DNA of 43,027 nt. Source: Halolactibacillus halophilus (GTDB taxonomy: Bacteria; Bacillota; Bacilli; Bacillales; Amphibacillaceae). A program made the translations under genes and the position numbers. The first letter of the stretch is position 1. Each line of letters begins with the position of its first letter. Of this stretch, positions 11,404 to 19,822 are shown piece by piece. The notes under the pieces were generated by a model. It saw nothing but the letters and a program-made list of their open reading frames with translations, made no database searches and was not told where the DNA came from. The stretch lies in contig NZ_FOXC01000024.1 in NCBI RefSeq assembly GCF_900115605.1, forward strand, positions 1-43,027. Reading direction: 5' to 3'.

Positions 11404-11443
11404 ATAGTAAAAGCTTGTCCCCGTGACGTTCAATTGAGCGTCA
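11404..11443 (-). promoter_or_regulatory. Possible internal promoter with palindrome upstream of purB
   Basis: On the minus strand TTGAAC (plus 11428-11433) and TACTAT (plus 11404-11409) are 18 nt apart, a plausible sigma-A promoter for purB. The -35 lies inside a 20-bp near-perfect palindrome (11424-11443; arms TGACG/CGTCA around CAATTG). No U-tract follows it, so it is a poor terminator and a better operator candidate. Confidence 0.35.
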
Positions 11444-11464
11444 ATTATCTCTCATTCTCTATTA

Positions 11465-12589
11465 TTATCTGTGCAGCACCTTTATTTTTTGATTAAGGGC
11501 TTCTCTTGATTCAGCCACGATTGTTAAGTGACCGACTTTCCGCTTTGGTTTGATGTCACTTTTTCCGTACATATGAATATGCACATCCGTTAAGCGTTCT
11601 GGATGATTAAAGTATTGCTTTAAATTATCACCGAGTAAATTAATCATCTGACTGGCCCCATGGAAATAGATAGGTAAAAGTGGCAAACCAACAATCGCCC
11701 GAATATGTTGTTCAAATTGACTGACGTTACAGGCTTCAATCGTATAGTGACCAGAGTTATGCGGGCGAGGGGCAAGTTCGTTCACATAAATCTCTTCACC
11801 CTTAACGAAAAGTTCTAGGGTGAAAGTTCCGACAACGCCAATCGTTTCGGCGATCTCTCTAGCTGCTTGTTTAGCCTTATCGATCACTGTATCAGATACA
11901 CTTGCTGGTACGGTTGTGGTATGCAAAATATGATCGCGGTGCACATTTTCACCTACTGGGAAGTAGCACATCTCTTTGTCCATTCCTCTAGTAAACACAA
12001 CTGAAATCTCACAATCAAAGTTGACAAACGCTTCATAAATTAGTCGCTCGCCCCGCTCAAGCAGATCTCGCACGCCAGGTAAGTCAGCTGATGTTTTTAG
12101 TTTGACTTGGCCCTTACCGTCATAACCGCCGCGGCATGTTTTCACAACCGCAGGTAAGCCGATTGTTTGAATCGCTTCATCTAATTCAGCTTCAGACGTA
12201 ATAATTTTAAACGGACTGACCGGTTGATGACTATCAAGCATCGCTTGTTTTTCTTTTTCACGGTCTTGAGTGATCTCTAGTGATTTCGCACCTTGAGGTA
12301 GGACGCCTTCAGCTTCTAGATAGCGTGCGGCTGCTAAATCAACATTTTCAAATTCGTAAGTCACAACGTCCGTCTTCTCGCGTAATTGTTTTATTGCTTC
12401 TAAGTCATCATATTTAGCCACAATCTGTTCATCTGCAAGTTGAGCGGCCGGACAATCAGGTGTTGGGTCAAGTACAATCAAATGATACCCCATATGCCTT
12501 AAAACTGTAGCCATCATGCGACCGAGTTGTCCCCCGCCGATGATACCGATTGTTTTCCCGTACAGTAAACTATTGGCCGGCAAGTTCAT
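11465..12589 (-). CDS. purK: N5-carboxyaminoimidazole ribonucleotide synthase
   Basis: This ATP-grasp enzyme carboxylates AIR with bicarbonate and ATP to N5-CAIR, the substrate of PurE. The N-terminal [16 protein letters not shown] motif, the central [12 protein letters not shown] loop and the C-terminal [18 protein letters not shown] block are all present. Its 374 residues fit the family. The start ATG at 12589 lies within the end of purE (20-nt overlap), with GAGGG directly abutting it. That unusually short spacing suggests translation coupled to purE; no better start codon exists before the conserved motif. Confidence 0.95.
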   Translation of the reverse strand: MNLPANSLLYGKTIGIIGGGQLGRMMATVLRHMGYHLIVLDPTPDCPAAQLADEQIVAKYDDLEAIKQLREKTDVVTYEFENVDLAAARYLEAEGVLPQGAKSLEITQDREKEKQAMLDSHQPVSPFKIITSEAELDEAIQTIGLPAVVKTCRGGYDGKGQVKLKTSADLPGVRDLLERGERLIYEAFVNFDCEISVVFTRGMDKEMCYFPVGENVHRDHILHTTTVPASVSDTVIDKAKQAAREIAETIGVVGTFTLELFVKGEEIYVNELAPRPHNSGHYTIEACNVSQFEQHIRAIVGLPLLPIYFHGASQMINLLGDNLKQYFNHPERLTDVHIHMYGKSDIKPKRKVGHLTIVAESREALNQKIKVLHR

Positions 12590-13061
12590 CCCTCATTTCT
12601 TTTACCTTCTCTTTCATTTCAAGACGATATGTTGCTAATGTTTCAGCGAGTGTGTCATCTGTTGTCGAAAGAATCTGTGCTGCTAACAGACCAGCATTTT
12701 TACTTCCTGCTTTACCTATGGCAACTGTCGCAACAGGAACACCGCCCGGCATCTGGACAATTGAAAGCAGTGAATCAAGACCGTTTAATGCTTTTGATTC
12801 AACCGGTACACCTATGACTGGTAAGGTTGTGGAGGCCGCGATCATACCTGGTAAATGAGCGGCGCCACCCGCACCTGCAATAATGACCTTTAAGCCTCTT
12901 TCACGCGCTTCTTTTGCATAAGTCGCCATATCTTCAGGCGTGCGATGAGCAGAAATGACATCTTTTTCATAAGAAATCTGACATGTCTCTAACACGTCAC
13001 AAGCATGTTTCATTGTGTCCCAATCAGAAATACTTCCCATAATTACACCAACTTGTGCCAT
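12570..13061 (-). CDS. purE: N5-carboxyaminoimidazole ribonucleotide mutase (class I PurE)
   Basis: It converts N5-CAIR to CAIR. The active-site start [17 protein letters not shown], the SAHRTPEDM motif and the [11 protein letters not shown] loop identify a class I, PurK-dependent enzyme, consistent with purK directly downstream. At 163 residues it is of normal length. It is the first gene of the twelve-gene operon. Its roughly 270-nt leader holds a guanine riboswitch and terminator. Confidence 0.97.
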   Translation of the reverse strand: MAQVGVIMGSISDWDTMKHACDVLETCQISYEKDVISAHRTPEDMATYAKEARERGLKVIIAGAGGAAHLPGMIAASTTLPVIGVPVESKALNGLDSLLSIVQMPGGVPVATVAIGKAGSKNAGLLAAQILSTTDDTLAETLATYRLEMKEKVKEMRDELAGQ

Positions 13062-13091
13062 TTTATCCCTCGTTTCTAATAATTATTCATT

Positions 13092-13149
13092 AAAAAAGCA
13101 CATACTCACCTTCACGTCATGGATTAGATGAGAGAAGATGAACATGCGC
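13092..13149 (-). terminator. Riboswitch-controlled terminator before purE
   Basis: On the minus strand a 15-bp stem with several G-U pairs (plus 13135-13149 with 13098-13112) is followed by six U residues (plus 13092-13097), ending about 30 nt before the purE ATG. This is the expected expression platform for the aptamer at 13228-13296, although about 80 nt separate the two. Confidence 0.75.
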
Positions 13150-13227
13150 TTAATCATCGCCGATTAACACAAACAATCACAAACAACGTTTAACTATTGT
13201 TAAACATGATTTGTTTTGATTCACCTG

Positions 13228-13296
13228 CTCTCATAGTCCATTATTTACGGTAATGGGTAGAAACTTTTGAGCCTTATTCTCAAATTATATGAGGCG
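13228..13296 (-). promoter_or_regulatory. Guanine riboswitch aptamer upstream of purE
   Basis: The minus-strand sequence has the purine-riboswitch core in order: CTCATATAAT, an AAGTTTCTACC junction, CCGTAAA and GACTATGAG, with P1 formed by CTCATA/TATGAG. The pyrimidine in GACTA that pairs with the ligand is C, which predicts guanine/hypoxanthine rather than adenine specificity. Ligand binding should favour the downstream terminator and shut off the pur operon. Confidence 0.93.
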
Positions 13297-13332
13297 AGTT
13301 TATATCATTTTTATAGTTTTTTCTGCATCATT

Positions 13333-13361
13333 ATCATAACAATTACAAGGGGGTTAGTCAA
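13333..13361 (-). promoter_or_regulatory. Sigma-A promoter of the pur operon
   Basis: The -35 TTGACT (plus 13356-13361) and -10 TATGAT (plus 13333-13338) are exactly 17 nt apart, just upstream of the aptamer. PurBoxes lie directly upstream of the -35. Confidence 0.85.
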
Positions 13362-13363
13362 TA

Positions 13364-13407
13364 AAAATCGAACAATAAATTACATTAACAATTTATTGTT
13401 CGTCTTT
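13364..13407 (-). promoter_or_regulatory. PurBox pair (PurR operator) forming a 13-bp inverted repeat
   Basis: Two near-matches to the PurBox AWWWCCGAACWWT lie in opposite orientation: 13364-13376 (12 of 13) and 13395-13407 (11 of 13), 18 nt apart. Known B. subtilis pairs are 16-17 nt apart and lie just upstream of the -35, as here. The two core regions extend into perfect 13-bp arms (13369-13381 and 13390-13402) with an 8-nt loop. The distal box overlaps the stop codon of yebG. Confidence 0.7.
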
Positions 13408-13662
13408 AATCAAGATTGCATCAAATGTAATATCACTTGAGACAACTTTATTCACTTTTGAGCCATTTTCTAACACTTCTTCAAATACCGGTTTTTCCAC
13501 TCGACGTACTGGCATATAGCCTGCCTGTTTGATGCGGTCTAAGCAATCATCAAGCGATTCATTCGTCTGTTTTATGAAGCGTTCTTTCTTTCGTTTCTTC
13601 TGAGACGTGGATGCCTTCTGATTCGTTGATGACGTGCATGATCGTTTCTTCTTGTTCGACAC
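13393..13662 (-). CDS. yebG: NETI-motif protein, YebG-like
   Basis: The C-terminal half matches the small NETI-motif family that in B. subtilis (YebG) sits directly before purE: an [20 protein letters not shown] segment, then a KPVFEEV strand. The function is unknown. The annotated frame starts at a GTG (13662) with a poor binding site and a Lys/Arg/Ser/Thr-rich 30-residue lead that I do not recognise. No ATG, GTG or TTG occurs closer to the conserved part, so this start is uncertain. The frame overlaps yebE by 104 nt. Its stop codon lies inside the PurR-type inverted repeat of the pur promoter. Confidence 0.75.
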   Translation of the reverse strand: MSNKKKRSCTSSTNQKASTSQKKRKKERFIKQTNESLDDCLDRIKQAGYMPVRRVEKPVFEEVLENGSKVNKVVSSDITFDAILIKDEQ

Positions 13663-14203
13663 TGCGTTTAATCTTTCCTTTCTTCACTTTCTTCACCCAG
13701 AACCCGCCATTGATTTGTTTCGGTTCGTAAGAAATAATGAAAGCTTTTGGATCAATTTCTTTGATTGTATGATACAAATGACTTTCATATTTACGTGGAG
13801 TGAGAATTTGCATTGAGAGACGGTCACCTTCCATACCGTAAGCATACCAACTGGTAACACCATAGCCGTTTTCTCTTAACCGTTCGGTAAAGTTAAGTTC
13901 CGGGTCACTTGAAATGACATTAACCGTTGTGTAACCAAGTGCCAAGCGTTCTTCGATTTTTGAACCAATAATGACACCAATACCGTAACCAATCCCATAG
14001 GCAATTAAGTTTTCAATTCGGTCTAAGTTATCCAGTACTAACCCTAAACCAACGGTATAAAGCATAATCTCTAATGTTCCGATGGCAGCGGCAATATATT
14101 TTTGACCCTTTAACGTTAAGATCACTCGAATCGTGGACAAAGAAACGTACACGATATTAACTGATAAAATAATCAGTATAATTCCAATTGCACTATCTAA
14201 CAT
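13559..14203 (-). CDS. yebE: DUF5698/DUF2179 membrane protein, YebE-like (UPF0316)
   Basis: About three hydrophobic segments occur in the first 80 residues, beginning [21 protein letters not shown] soluble DUF2179-type domain follows, with [13 protein letters not shown] and the C-terminal INGGFWVKK. The family is conserved beside pur genes in Bacillaceae but its role is not established. At 214 residues it is roughly 30 longer than I recall for B. subtilis YebE. The extra, acidic tail lies wholly in the overlap with yebG. The ATG at 14203 has GGGAGG upstream. A weak promoter (TTCATT, 17 nt, TATTAT) precedes it. Confidence 0.85.
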   Translation of the reverse strand: MLDSAIGIILIILSVNIVYVSLSTIRVILTLKGQKYIAAAIGTLEIMLYTVGLGLVLDNLDRIENLIAYGIGYGIGVIIGSKIEERLALGYTTVNVISSDPELNFTERLRENGYGVTSWYAYGMEGDRLSMQILTPRKYESHLYHTIKEIDPKAFIISYEPKQINGGFWVKKVKKGKIKRSVEQEETIMHVINESEGIHVSEETKERTLHKTDE

Positions 14204-14313
14204 AGTTTAAAACCTCCCAATACATATTGTATAATAGACACGCTGTTTTTTCCAATGAACGCCTTTAATTATTTTTCATACACTAATGGTGGAGATGATG
14301 GGGATGAAGGCTT

Positions 14314-14380
14314 CGTTAGTTGAACTACCATTCTTACAAAGTTAGAGGAAGGTGGCTTTTCGCTCTAAGATGATAAATTT
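14314..14380 (-). repeat. Palindromic intergenic repeat, copy B (IS200/IS605 right-end-like)
   Basis: Read on the minus strand: TTTATCATCTTAGAGCGAAA, then CCACCTTCCTC, a hairpin with an 8-11 nt loop, and the end GGTAGTTCAA. It aligns with copies A and C; the first mini-hairpin is broken by substitutions. It sits between the pbuG terminator and the yebE promoter, with no coding sequence in this 314-nt gap. Confidence 0.6.
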
Positions 14381-14433
14381 CTTTAAGAGAAATCATCGCT
14401 TATATCCGTACCGAAAAAGACTCAGAGTATGTA

Positions 14434-14473
14434 GTAAAAAAGCACCGGCTATAGTCTTTATAGCCGGTGCTTT
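14434..14473 (-). terminator. Intrinsic terminator of pbuG
   Basis: A perfect 15-bp stem (14439-14453 with 14459-14473; core AGCACCGGCTATA) encloses a 5-nt loop and is followed on the minus strand by six U residues. It lies about 45 nt after the pbuG stop codon. Confidence 0.9.
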
Positions 14474-14517
14474 AGTGTGTCTGTTTATACAACTTCATAA
14501 ATAGATTTAATGTTAAT

Positions 14518-15816
14518 TTAACTTAAGAAGGCTAGGAATAACACAAAGATAACTGATAAGACCCACATTAGACCTGGAATTTCTTTGCCACGACCGCGTG
14601 CTAACATCGTAATTGGATAAAATGTAAATCCAACCGCAATACCTGTCGCAATACTATAAGCTAGTGGCATCATAATAATCGTTAAGAAAGCTGGCACAGC
14701 TACTTCGATGTGATCCCATTCAATTTCTTTTAAGCTTGAAACCATCATCACACCAACAATAATTAAAGCAGGTGCCGTTACCGCACTTGTCACCACACCT
14801 AACAGTGGAGAGAAAAATAGCGCTAAACCGAAGAAGAGAGCCGTAAAGACAGCCGTAAGACCTGAGCGTCCACCCGCGCCAACACCGGCCGCTGATTCAA
14901 CGTATGATGTCGTTGTCGATGTTCCTAAAACGGCGCCAGTTACGGTTGCGACAGAGTCTGAAAGTAGCGCTTTACTCGCGTTTGGTAATTCATTCCCTTT
15001 CATTAAACCAGCTTTTTCTGCAACGGCTACAAGCGTTCCAGCAGTATCAAAGAAGTCAACAAACAAGAAGGTTAAAATAACACCGAGCATTTGCAAAGTG
15101 AAAATATCACCAAAGTTGGTGAATGCTTGACCAAATGTTGGCGCAATCGACGGTACAGAACCAAATACTGCACTTGGTAAGTCAATCAATCCAAAGACAA
15201 TACCAGTAACTGCCGTAATGACCATACCGTAGAACACACCACCGCCAACTTTAAGTGAAATTAAGACGACAGTCACAACAAGACCAAAGATGGCAAGTGC
15301 GGTGTTACCGTTTGAAAAATCACCTAACGCTACAAGTGTTGCAGGATCGTCCACAATAATACCGGCATTTTGGAACCCTAAAAAGGCGATAAATAAACCA
15401 ATACCACTACCCACGGCGAGTTTTAAATTTTTTGGAATCGCATTGATGATTGCCTCTCGCACACCTGTCAAAGTCAATACGATAAAGATTAAACCAGATA
15501 CTAATACACCACTTAACGCTGTTTGCCAAGGAATACCGTAATCACCTACAACAGTAAAAGCAAAAAACGCATTTAGTCCCATACCAGGCGCGAGTGCGAT
15601 AGGGTATTTCGCGTAAAGACCCATCACGAGTGTACCGATGACGGCTGCAAGTGCTGTTGCTACATAAATTGCATCTTTATCCATCCCTGATGCTGATAAC
15701 ACGTCTGGGTTAACGAATAAAATATATGCCATCGCAAGGAAGGTGGTTAAACCTGCCATAAACTCTGTTTTGACATTTGTACCTAACGCTTTTAAATTAA
15801 AATACTTTTCTAACAT
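14518..15816 (-). CDS. pbuG: Guanine/hypoxanthine permease, AzgA branch of NCS2
   Basis: This integral membrane proton symporter takes up guanine and hypoxanthine for salvage. It is 432 residues with about 12-14 hydrophobic segments. Family marks include FMAGLTTFLAMAYILFVNP near the N terminus, ALAPGMGLNAFFAF near residue 75, FFDTAGTLVAVAEKAG near 255 and ESAAGVGAGGRSGLTA near 305. Its leader carries its own guanine riboswitch (15951-16023) and terminator (15847-15884), and its promoter carries a PurBox, so it should be silenced when guanine is plentiful. It is followed by its own strong terminator. The orthologue lies between guaA and yebE in B. subtilis. Confidence 0.94.
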   Translation of the reverse strand: MLEKYFNLKALGTNVKTEFMAGLTTFLAMAYILFVNPDVLSASGMDKDAIYVATALAAVIGTLVMGLYAKYPIALAPGMGLNAFFAFTVVGDYGIPWQTALSGVLVSGLIFIVLTLTGVREAIINAIPKNLKLAVGSGIGLFIAFLGFQNAGIIVDDPATLVALGDFSNGNTALAIFGLVVTVVLISLKVGGGVFYGMVITAVTGIVFGLIDLPSAVFGSVPSIAPTFGQAFTNFGDIFTLQMLGVILTFLFVDFFDTAGTLVAVAEKAGLMKGNELPNASKALLSDSVATVTGAVLGTSTTTSYVESAAGVGAGGRSGLTAVFTALFFGLALFFSPLLGVVTSAVTAPALIIVGVMMVSSLKEIEWDHIEVAVPAFLTIIMMPLAYSIATGIAVGFTFYPITMLARGRGKEIPGLMWVLSVIFVLFLAFLS

Positions 15817-15846
15817 AATCCTCTTCCCTTCTTTGTTTCGTCGGCA

Positions 15847-15884
15847 TAAAAAAACACACCAAAGATCATTAATCTTGAGTGTGT
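15847..15884 (-). terminator. Riboswitch-controlled terminator before pbuG
   Basis: The minus-strand stem ACACAC..AAGAT / ATCTT..GTGTGT (plus 15854-15884) is followed by seven U residues (plus 15847-15853), about 30 nt before the pbuG start. It is the expression platform of the aptamer at 15951-16023. Confidence 0.85.
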
Positions 15885-15950
15885 AGTGTTTAGTCAGAAG
15901 TTTTTCATAAACATATAAATAAATAATAGCATCAAACGATGATTATTCAC

Positions 15951-16023
15951 TTCTGCGTAGACAGACCATTTACGGTGGTCAGTAGAGACTCATGAGCCAT
16001 ATCCTCAAGATTATACGACGAAA
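15951..16023 (-). promoter_or_regulatory. Guanine riboswitch aptamer upstream of pbuG
   Basis: The minus-strand core elements are GTATAATC, a GGATATGGCTCATGAG arm, TCTCTACTGACC, ACCGTAAATGG and GTCTACG. The ligand-pairing base in the final TCTAC is C, so guanine/hypoxanthine specificity is expected. P1 is imperfect (two mismatches). A hypothetical frame at 15947-16135 overlaps it and is discounted. Confidence 0.9.
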
Positions 16024-16052
16024 TATTTAGTTTTATTTTGATTACATCGTTT

Positions 16053-16099
16053 ATCATACATGGTTCGGTTTTAATCGTCAATAGCAAAAAACGAATATT
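16053..16099 (-). promoter_or_regulatory. pbuG promoter with embedded PurBox
   Basis: On the minus strand TTGACG (plus 16076-16081) and TATGAT (plus 16053-16058) are 17 nt apart. The spacer contains AAAACCGAACCAT (plus 16060-16072), a 12-of-13 match to the PurBox. A second, weaker box in opposite orientation lies at 16087-16099 (11 of 13), and another 11-of-13 match at 16118-16130. Repression by PurR in addition to the riboswitch is therefore likely. Confidence 0.7.
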
Positions 16100-16243
16100 A
16101 TTAAAAAATATCAATCTATTATTCGGATACAACATTTATTTAACAGAATATTTCAATAAAAAAAGGTGAATGTTAGTGTTTTCCAATTCATTCAGCAAAT
16201 ATACTCTAGTTGTGATAGCTTGACAGACGTTCCACAATTAAAC

Positions 16244-16284
16244 AAACAACCGCAAGTCCCTAGTATCAGGAATTACGGTTGTTT
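16244..16284 (-). terminator. Terminator of the FtsX/ABC operon
   Basis: A stem with AACAACCG / CGGTTGTT ends and an inner TCC/GGA pair (total about 16 bp with mismatches) lies about 80 nt past the permease stop codon. T-rich flanks on both sides make it bidirectional. The rest of 16136-16363 shows nothing I can assign. Confidence 0.7.
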
Positions 16285-16363
16285 TTAATTATTATTTACA
16301 GTGTTTTAATTATCTTTTAAAGCCAAGACAGGCAAGCATACACATCTAAAAACATTTTATCTC

Positions 16364-19300
16364 TTATTCATTTGATTTTAACGCTTCAATCATATCCACA
16401 TGTTTGAGTTTCCGGTGCATCATCAACATCACCATCGTTGAGAAGACCATGGTAAGAATCGCCGCATACAGATAACTCGTCCATGATAAACTCGGATTAA
16501 ACATCATATTATCCATCGAAGCAGTATCTAATACAAAGATGTGTAACAGACGGCCGAATAAGCCCCCGGCAACAATCCCCATCAGTGTCAAAATAATATT
16601 CTCTCGGTAAATATACATCGTCACTTCATTATCATAAAACCCGAGTACTTTAATTGTTGATAATTCCCTGATTCGTTCTGACACATTAATATTGGTTAAA
16701 TTGTATAGCACAATAAAGGCTAAGCCAGCTGCTGAGACAATTAAGACAACCACGACAATATTGAGACTTTCCATCGAATCTTCAAATAAATTAAGCATCG
16801 ACTGATTATAACTAGTTGTAATGACATAGTCCGAGTCACTTAAAGCATCGCTCAGTTCAGCTTCAAAGTCTTCACTGTAGGGATACTTCAACAGTTCGGC
16901 ATTATATTCTAGCACGGTTGATTGCATGGATTCGTAGATATCTGGACTTAGATAGAGGTAATGGCCCGCATAGTTTTCGACTACCCCTCCAACCGTAACG
17001 GTAAGCGCATCATCATCCGCTGTTGTAAGAGTTAGGTCATCTCCTTTTTCCACTTCAAATAAGGTCGCTAATTTTTCAGTAATGATCGCCCCGTCTTTTT
17101 CTAAATCAAACGTTTCAGCACTTGTTCTATTTTTAAGTTGAACGAACTGATCGAGTTCTGCTGGGTTTTCAGGGACAAACATCGTCACATCCTGTGGTGT
17201 GACCCCAGACTTATTAGCATCAAGTGTTTCTTGATAAACCATTAACGATGCTTCAATCGTCTCATTATCCGCGATAATGTCTCGATACACTTCTTTTTCA
17301 GTTGATGACGCCGCACTATCAAGTGCCACAACCGCTTCATAATTCATCACTCGACCAAATTGCAAGTCGACAATCCCTTCAACTGCTCCTTTTAGGCCAA
17401 ATCCAGTAATAATAAGAGCGGCACAACCACTGATTCCAATCACAGTCATTAACATCCGCTGTTTATAACGGAACAGATTTCTAGCGGTCACTTTCTGCAT
17501 AAAGTTCATTCGACGCCATAACGGTGTGATCCGTTCGACTAGAATACGTTTTCCAACCTTTGGTGCTTTGGGTCGCATCAGAATAGCAGGTGTTGTTTTT
17601 AGGTCTTTACGCAACACATACCAAGCAGTCACTAAACTAGAGAATAACGCGACAGCAAGCGAAATCAAAGTAAATGACCAATAAAAATCTAACGCAAGTG
17701 GTGGTAAGTTATACAGAATTTGATAGGCATTAAAAATCACTTTTGGTAATAACGTGTATCCTAAGGCTAACCCGAGAATTGCCCCAAATAAAGTTGCAGA
17801 TAAAGCATAAAGATAGTATTTCTTTTGAATATCACGGTCGGTGTATCCCAGTGCTTTCAATGTTCCCATTTCTATCCGTTGCTCTTCAATCATCCGTGTC
17901 ACTGTCGTAAGTGTGACAAGTGCAGCGATTAAGAAAAAGACAACCGGGAAAATCGTTGCCAAGTCACTCATCCGTTCAGCATTATCCTCAAACTCCACGA
18001 GTTGACCGTTATCATGACGAACGGTTAAGTAATATGTTGGCGCCTCCAGTGTATCAAGCTCTTCAAGGGCGTCATCAAGTTCTTGTTCTGCTTCTTCGAT
18101 GTCACGTTCAGCGTCTTGTCTTTCTTCATTAAACGTTTGAAGTCCTTCCTCATAGTCCGCTTGTCCTTGAGCGAGGTCTACTCTTGCTTCTTCTAATTCA
18201 CTTAGACCTTGGTCATACTCAGCCCATCCCTCATCAAGCTGACGCCGACCATCGGCAAGTTCTTGTTCCGTTTCCGTGCGCTGATTATTTAAGTCGGTGC
18301 GCGCATCTTCAAGGGCTTCTTTTCCTGCCTCAATCTCTTGAAGACTGCCTTCTAATTCTTGTTGCTGCGTTTCTAGCTCAGCGCGTTGCGTATTAATCTC
18401 ATTGATATTCGTTCGAAGCTCAGAAATACCGGATGTTAAGCTAGCATCGGTTGAGGCGATAACCGTCTTAATCTCTTCTTGTGTCACCGTACCGTTAAAG
18501 TAACCTTGTAATAACGAGGATAGTGACGTTTCATTAAATGTCACTTCAGCTGTCTCATCAATCCAGTCTTGTTTCATCCCATCTGTCAACTGATCCGTTG
18601 GTGTTTGAAATAATGCCGTGAGCTGTTGATTTAATTGACGAATCTGATCTCTTTGGTCAAGTAATGCCGTCTCTTGGGTAACTAGATCGACAAAAGGTTC
18701 GTTTAATTGATTTAGTCCCGCTTCTATTTCACTTAGACCGTCTTGTACTTGTTGTTCACTTTCTTCGAGCGTTTCTTCTTGATCTCGAAGTTGTTTTTTT
18801 GCCTTTATCATTTCTTGTTCGAAAGTGTCAACACCCTCGCGGTAGTTTTGTTCCTCACGGTCAAGTTCTAAAAAGGCTTCTTCAAGATCAGCTTCAGCTA
18901 ATTCAAGTTCTTCTTTACCAGTTTCAAGTTCTGTTTTGGCTTCTGTTAATTCTTGTTCAGCATCCGAAAGTTCTTGTTTGGCCTCTTCTATTTCAGTTCG
19001 ACCTTCTTCAACCTCTTCTTCAGCATCAGCCTTTATCTGATCAAGACGCCCCGTACCGACGTCTTCTAAGGCTGGTTCATAGGTATCTTTATAATCTTTC
19101 ATTTGATCTATATAAGTATCACTGTACATCGACTGATTCGCTGATGCTTTAAATGTGACAAACAGATCCGTATACACATCAAGCGTAAAGACATCCGCTT
19201 GAACAACACCAAAAGCATCGAGTTGACCACGACCAATCGTCGTCTGACCTCTTGAATCATTAGTAATAAAACGTGGTGATGTGACAAAACCTACGACGGT

Positions 19301-19810
19301 ATAAGTTGATTCTGAGACGGTATCAGAAAGATTCGAATCCTTATTACCACTATAAATCATGACTTCATCACCAAGCTCATATTGACTTGTTATCACATCG
19401 CTATAGTCAAGTGCTATTTCATTTGGCCGTTCAGGTAAACGGCCTTCATCTACTCTGAATTGATTGAGTTGATTTTCTTCATCATAACCAATTAACTTGA
19501 TGACTAACCTATCTTCCCCAAAGAGTACATCACTGCTGTAATGACCTTCAAGCGCCTCTATTTCTTCTTTATCGTCTAATAATGCATATTCTTCTTCGTC
19601 TAATCCATAATTAGATTGAATGTGTAAATCGTACAAGTTTTGTTGATCAAAATAATCATCGGCCGTCTTCAACATATTTGGTCCAGTTGCTTGCAGACCA
19701 GCGAAGAAACCAACACCAAGTAATATTAAAAATAAAATCGAGAAAAAGCGTGCTTTTGAAGAAGTTATCTCACGCCAAATCATTTTATATAGGGCTGTTT
19801 TTTTCTGCAT
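16364..19810 (-). CDS. FtsX/MacB-type ABC permease with long coiled-coil extracellular domain
   Basis: This is a very large permease (1148 residues). The first hydrophobic helix is near residues 22-42 (FFSILFLILLGVGFFAGLQA). An extracytoplasmic region follows that includes an uninterrupted Glu/Gln/Leu-rich coiled coil at roughly 255-585. Two FtsX cores come next: helices near 620, 665 and 710, another at about 790, a second extracellular stretch, then three final helices from about 1030 to 1140. The family moves lipids, peptides or drugs, or transmits force across the membrane, with a MacB-like ATPase, which is encoded 12 nt upstream. The substrate is unknown. A TetR regulator is divergently encoded. 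Coiled coils of this size suggest a mechanical or docking role, which is inference. Confidence 0.9.
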   Translation of the reverse strand: MQKKTALYKMIWREITSSKARFFSILFLILLGVGFFAGLQATGPNMLKTADDYFDQQNLYDLHIQSNYGLDEEEYALLDDKEEIEALEGHYSSDVLFGEDRLVIKLIGYDEENQLNQFRVDEGRLPERPNEIALDYSDVITSQYELGDEVMIYSGNKDSNLSDTVSESTYTVVGFVTSPRFITNDSRGQTTIGRGQLDAFGVVQADVFTLDVYTDLFVTFKASANQSMYSDTYIDQMKDYKDTYEPALEDVGTGRLDQIKADAEEEVEEGRTEIEEAKQELSDAEQELTEAKTELETGKEELELAEADLEEAFLELDREEQNYREGVDTFEQEMIKAKKQLRDQEETLEESEQQVQDGLSEIEAGLNQLNEPFVDLVTQETALLDQRDQIRQLNQQLTALFQTPTDQLTDGMKQDWIDETAEVTFNETSLSSLLQGYFNGTVTQEEIKTVIASTDASLTSGISELRTNINEINTQRAELETQQQELEGSLQEIEAGKEALEDARTDLNNQRTETEQELADGRRQLDEGWAEYDQGLSELEEARVDLAQGQADYEEGLQTFNEERQDAERDIEEAEQELDDALEELDTLEAPTYYLTVRHDNGQLVEFEDNAERMSDLATIFPVVFFLIAALVTLTTVTRMIEEQRIEMGTLKALGYTDRDIQKKYYLYALSATLFGAILGLALGYTLLPKVIFNAYQILYNLPPLALDFYWSFTLISLAVALFSSLVTAWYVLRKDLKTTPAILMRPKAPKVGKRILVERITPLWRRMNFMQKVTARNLFRYKQRMLMTVIGISGCAALIITGFGLKGAVEGIVDLQFGRVMNYEAVVALDSAASSTEKEVYRDIIADNETIEASLMVYQETLDANKSGVTPQDVTMFVPENPAELDQFVQLKNRTSAETFDLEKDGAIITEKLATLFEVEKGDDLTLTTADDDALTVTVGGVVENYAGHYLYLSPDIYESMQSTVLEYNAELLKYPYSEDFEAELSDALSDSDYVITTSYNQSMLNLFEDSMESLNIVVVVLIVSAAGLAFIVLYNLTNINVSERIRELSTIKVLGFYDNEVTMYIYRENIILTLMGIVAGGLFGRLLHIFVLDTASMDNMMFNPSLSWTSYLYAAILTMVFSTMVMLMMHRKLKHVDMIEALKSNE

Positions 19811-19822
19811 GAGAGCTCCTTT

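Noticed and set aside
15947-16135. A 62-codon minus-strand frame upstream of pbuG
   Set aside because: It lies across the guanine aptamer and the pbuG promoter, has no ribosome binding site and no recognisable sequence.
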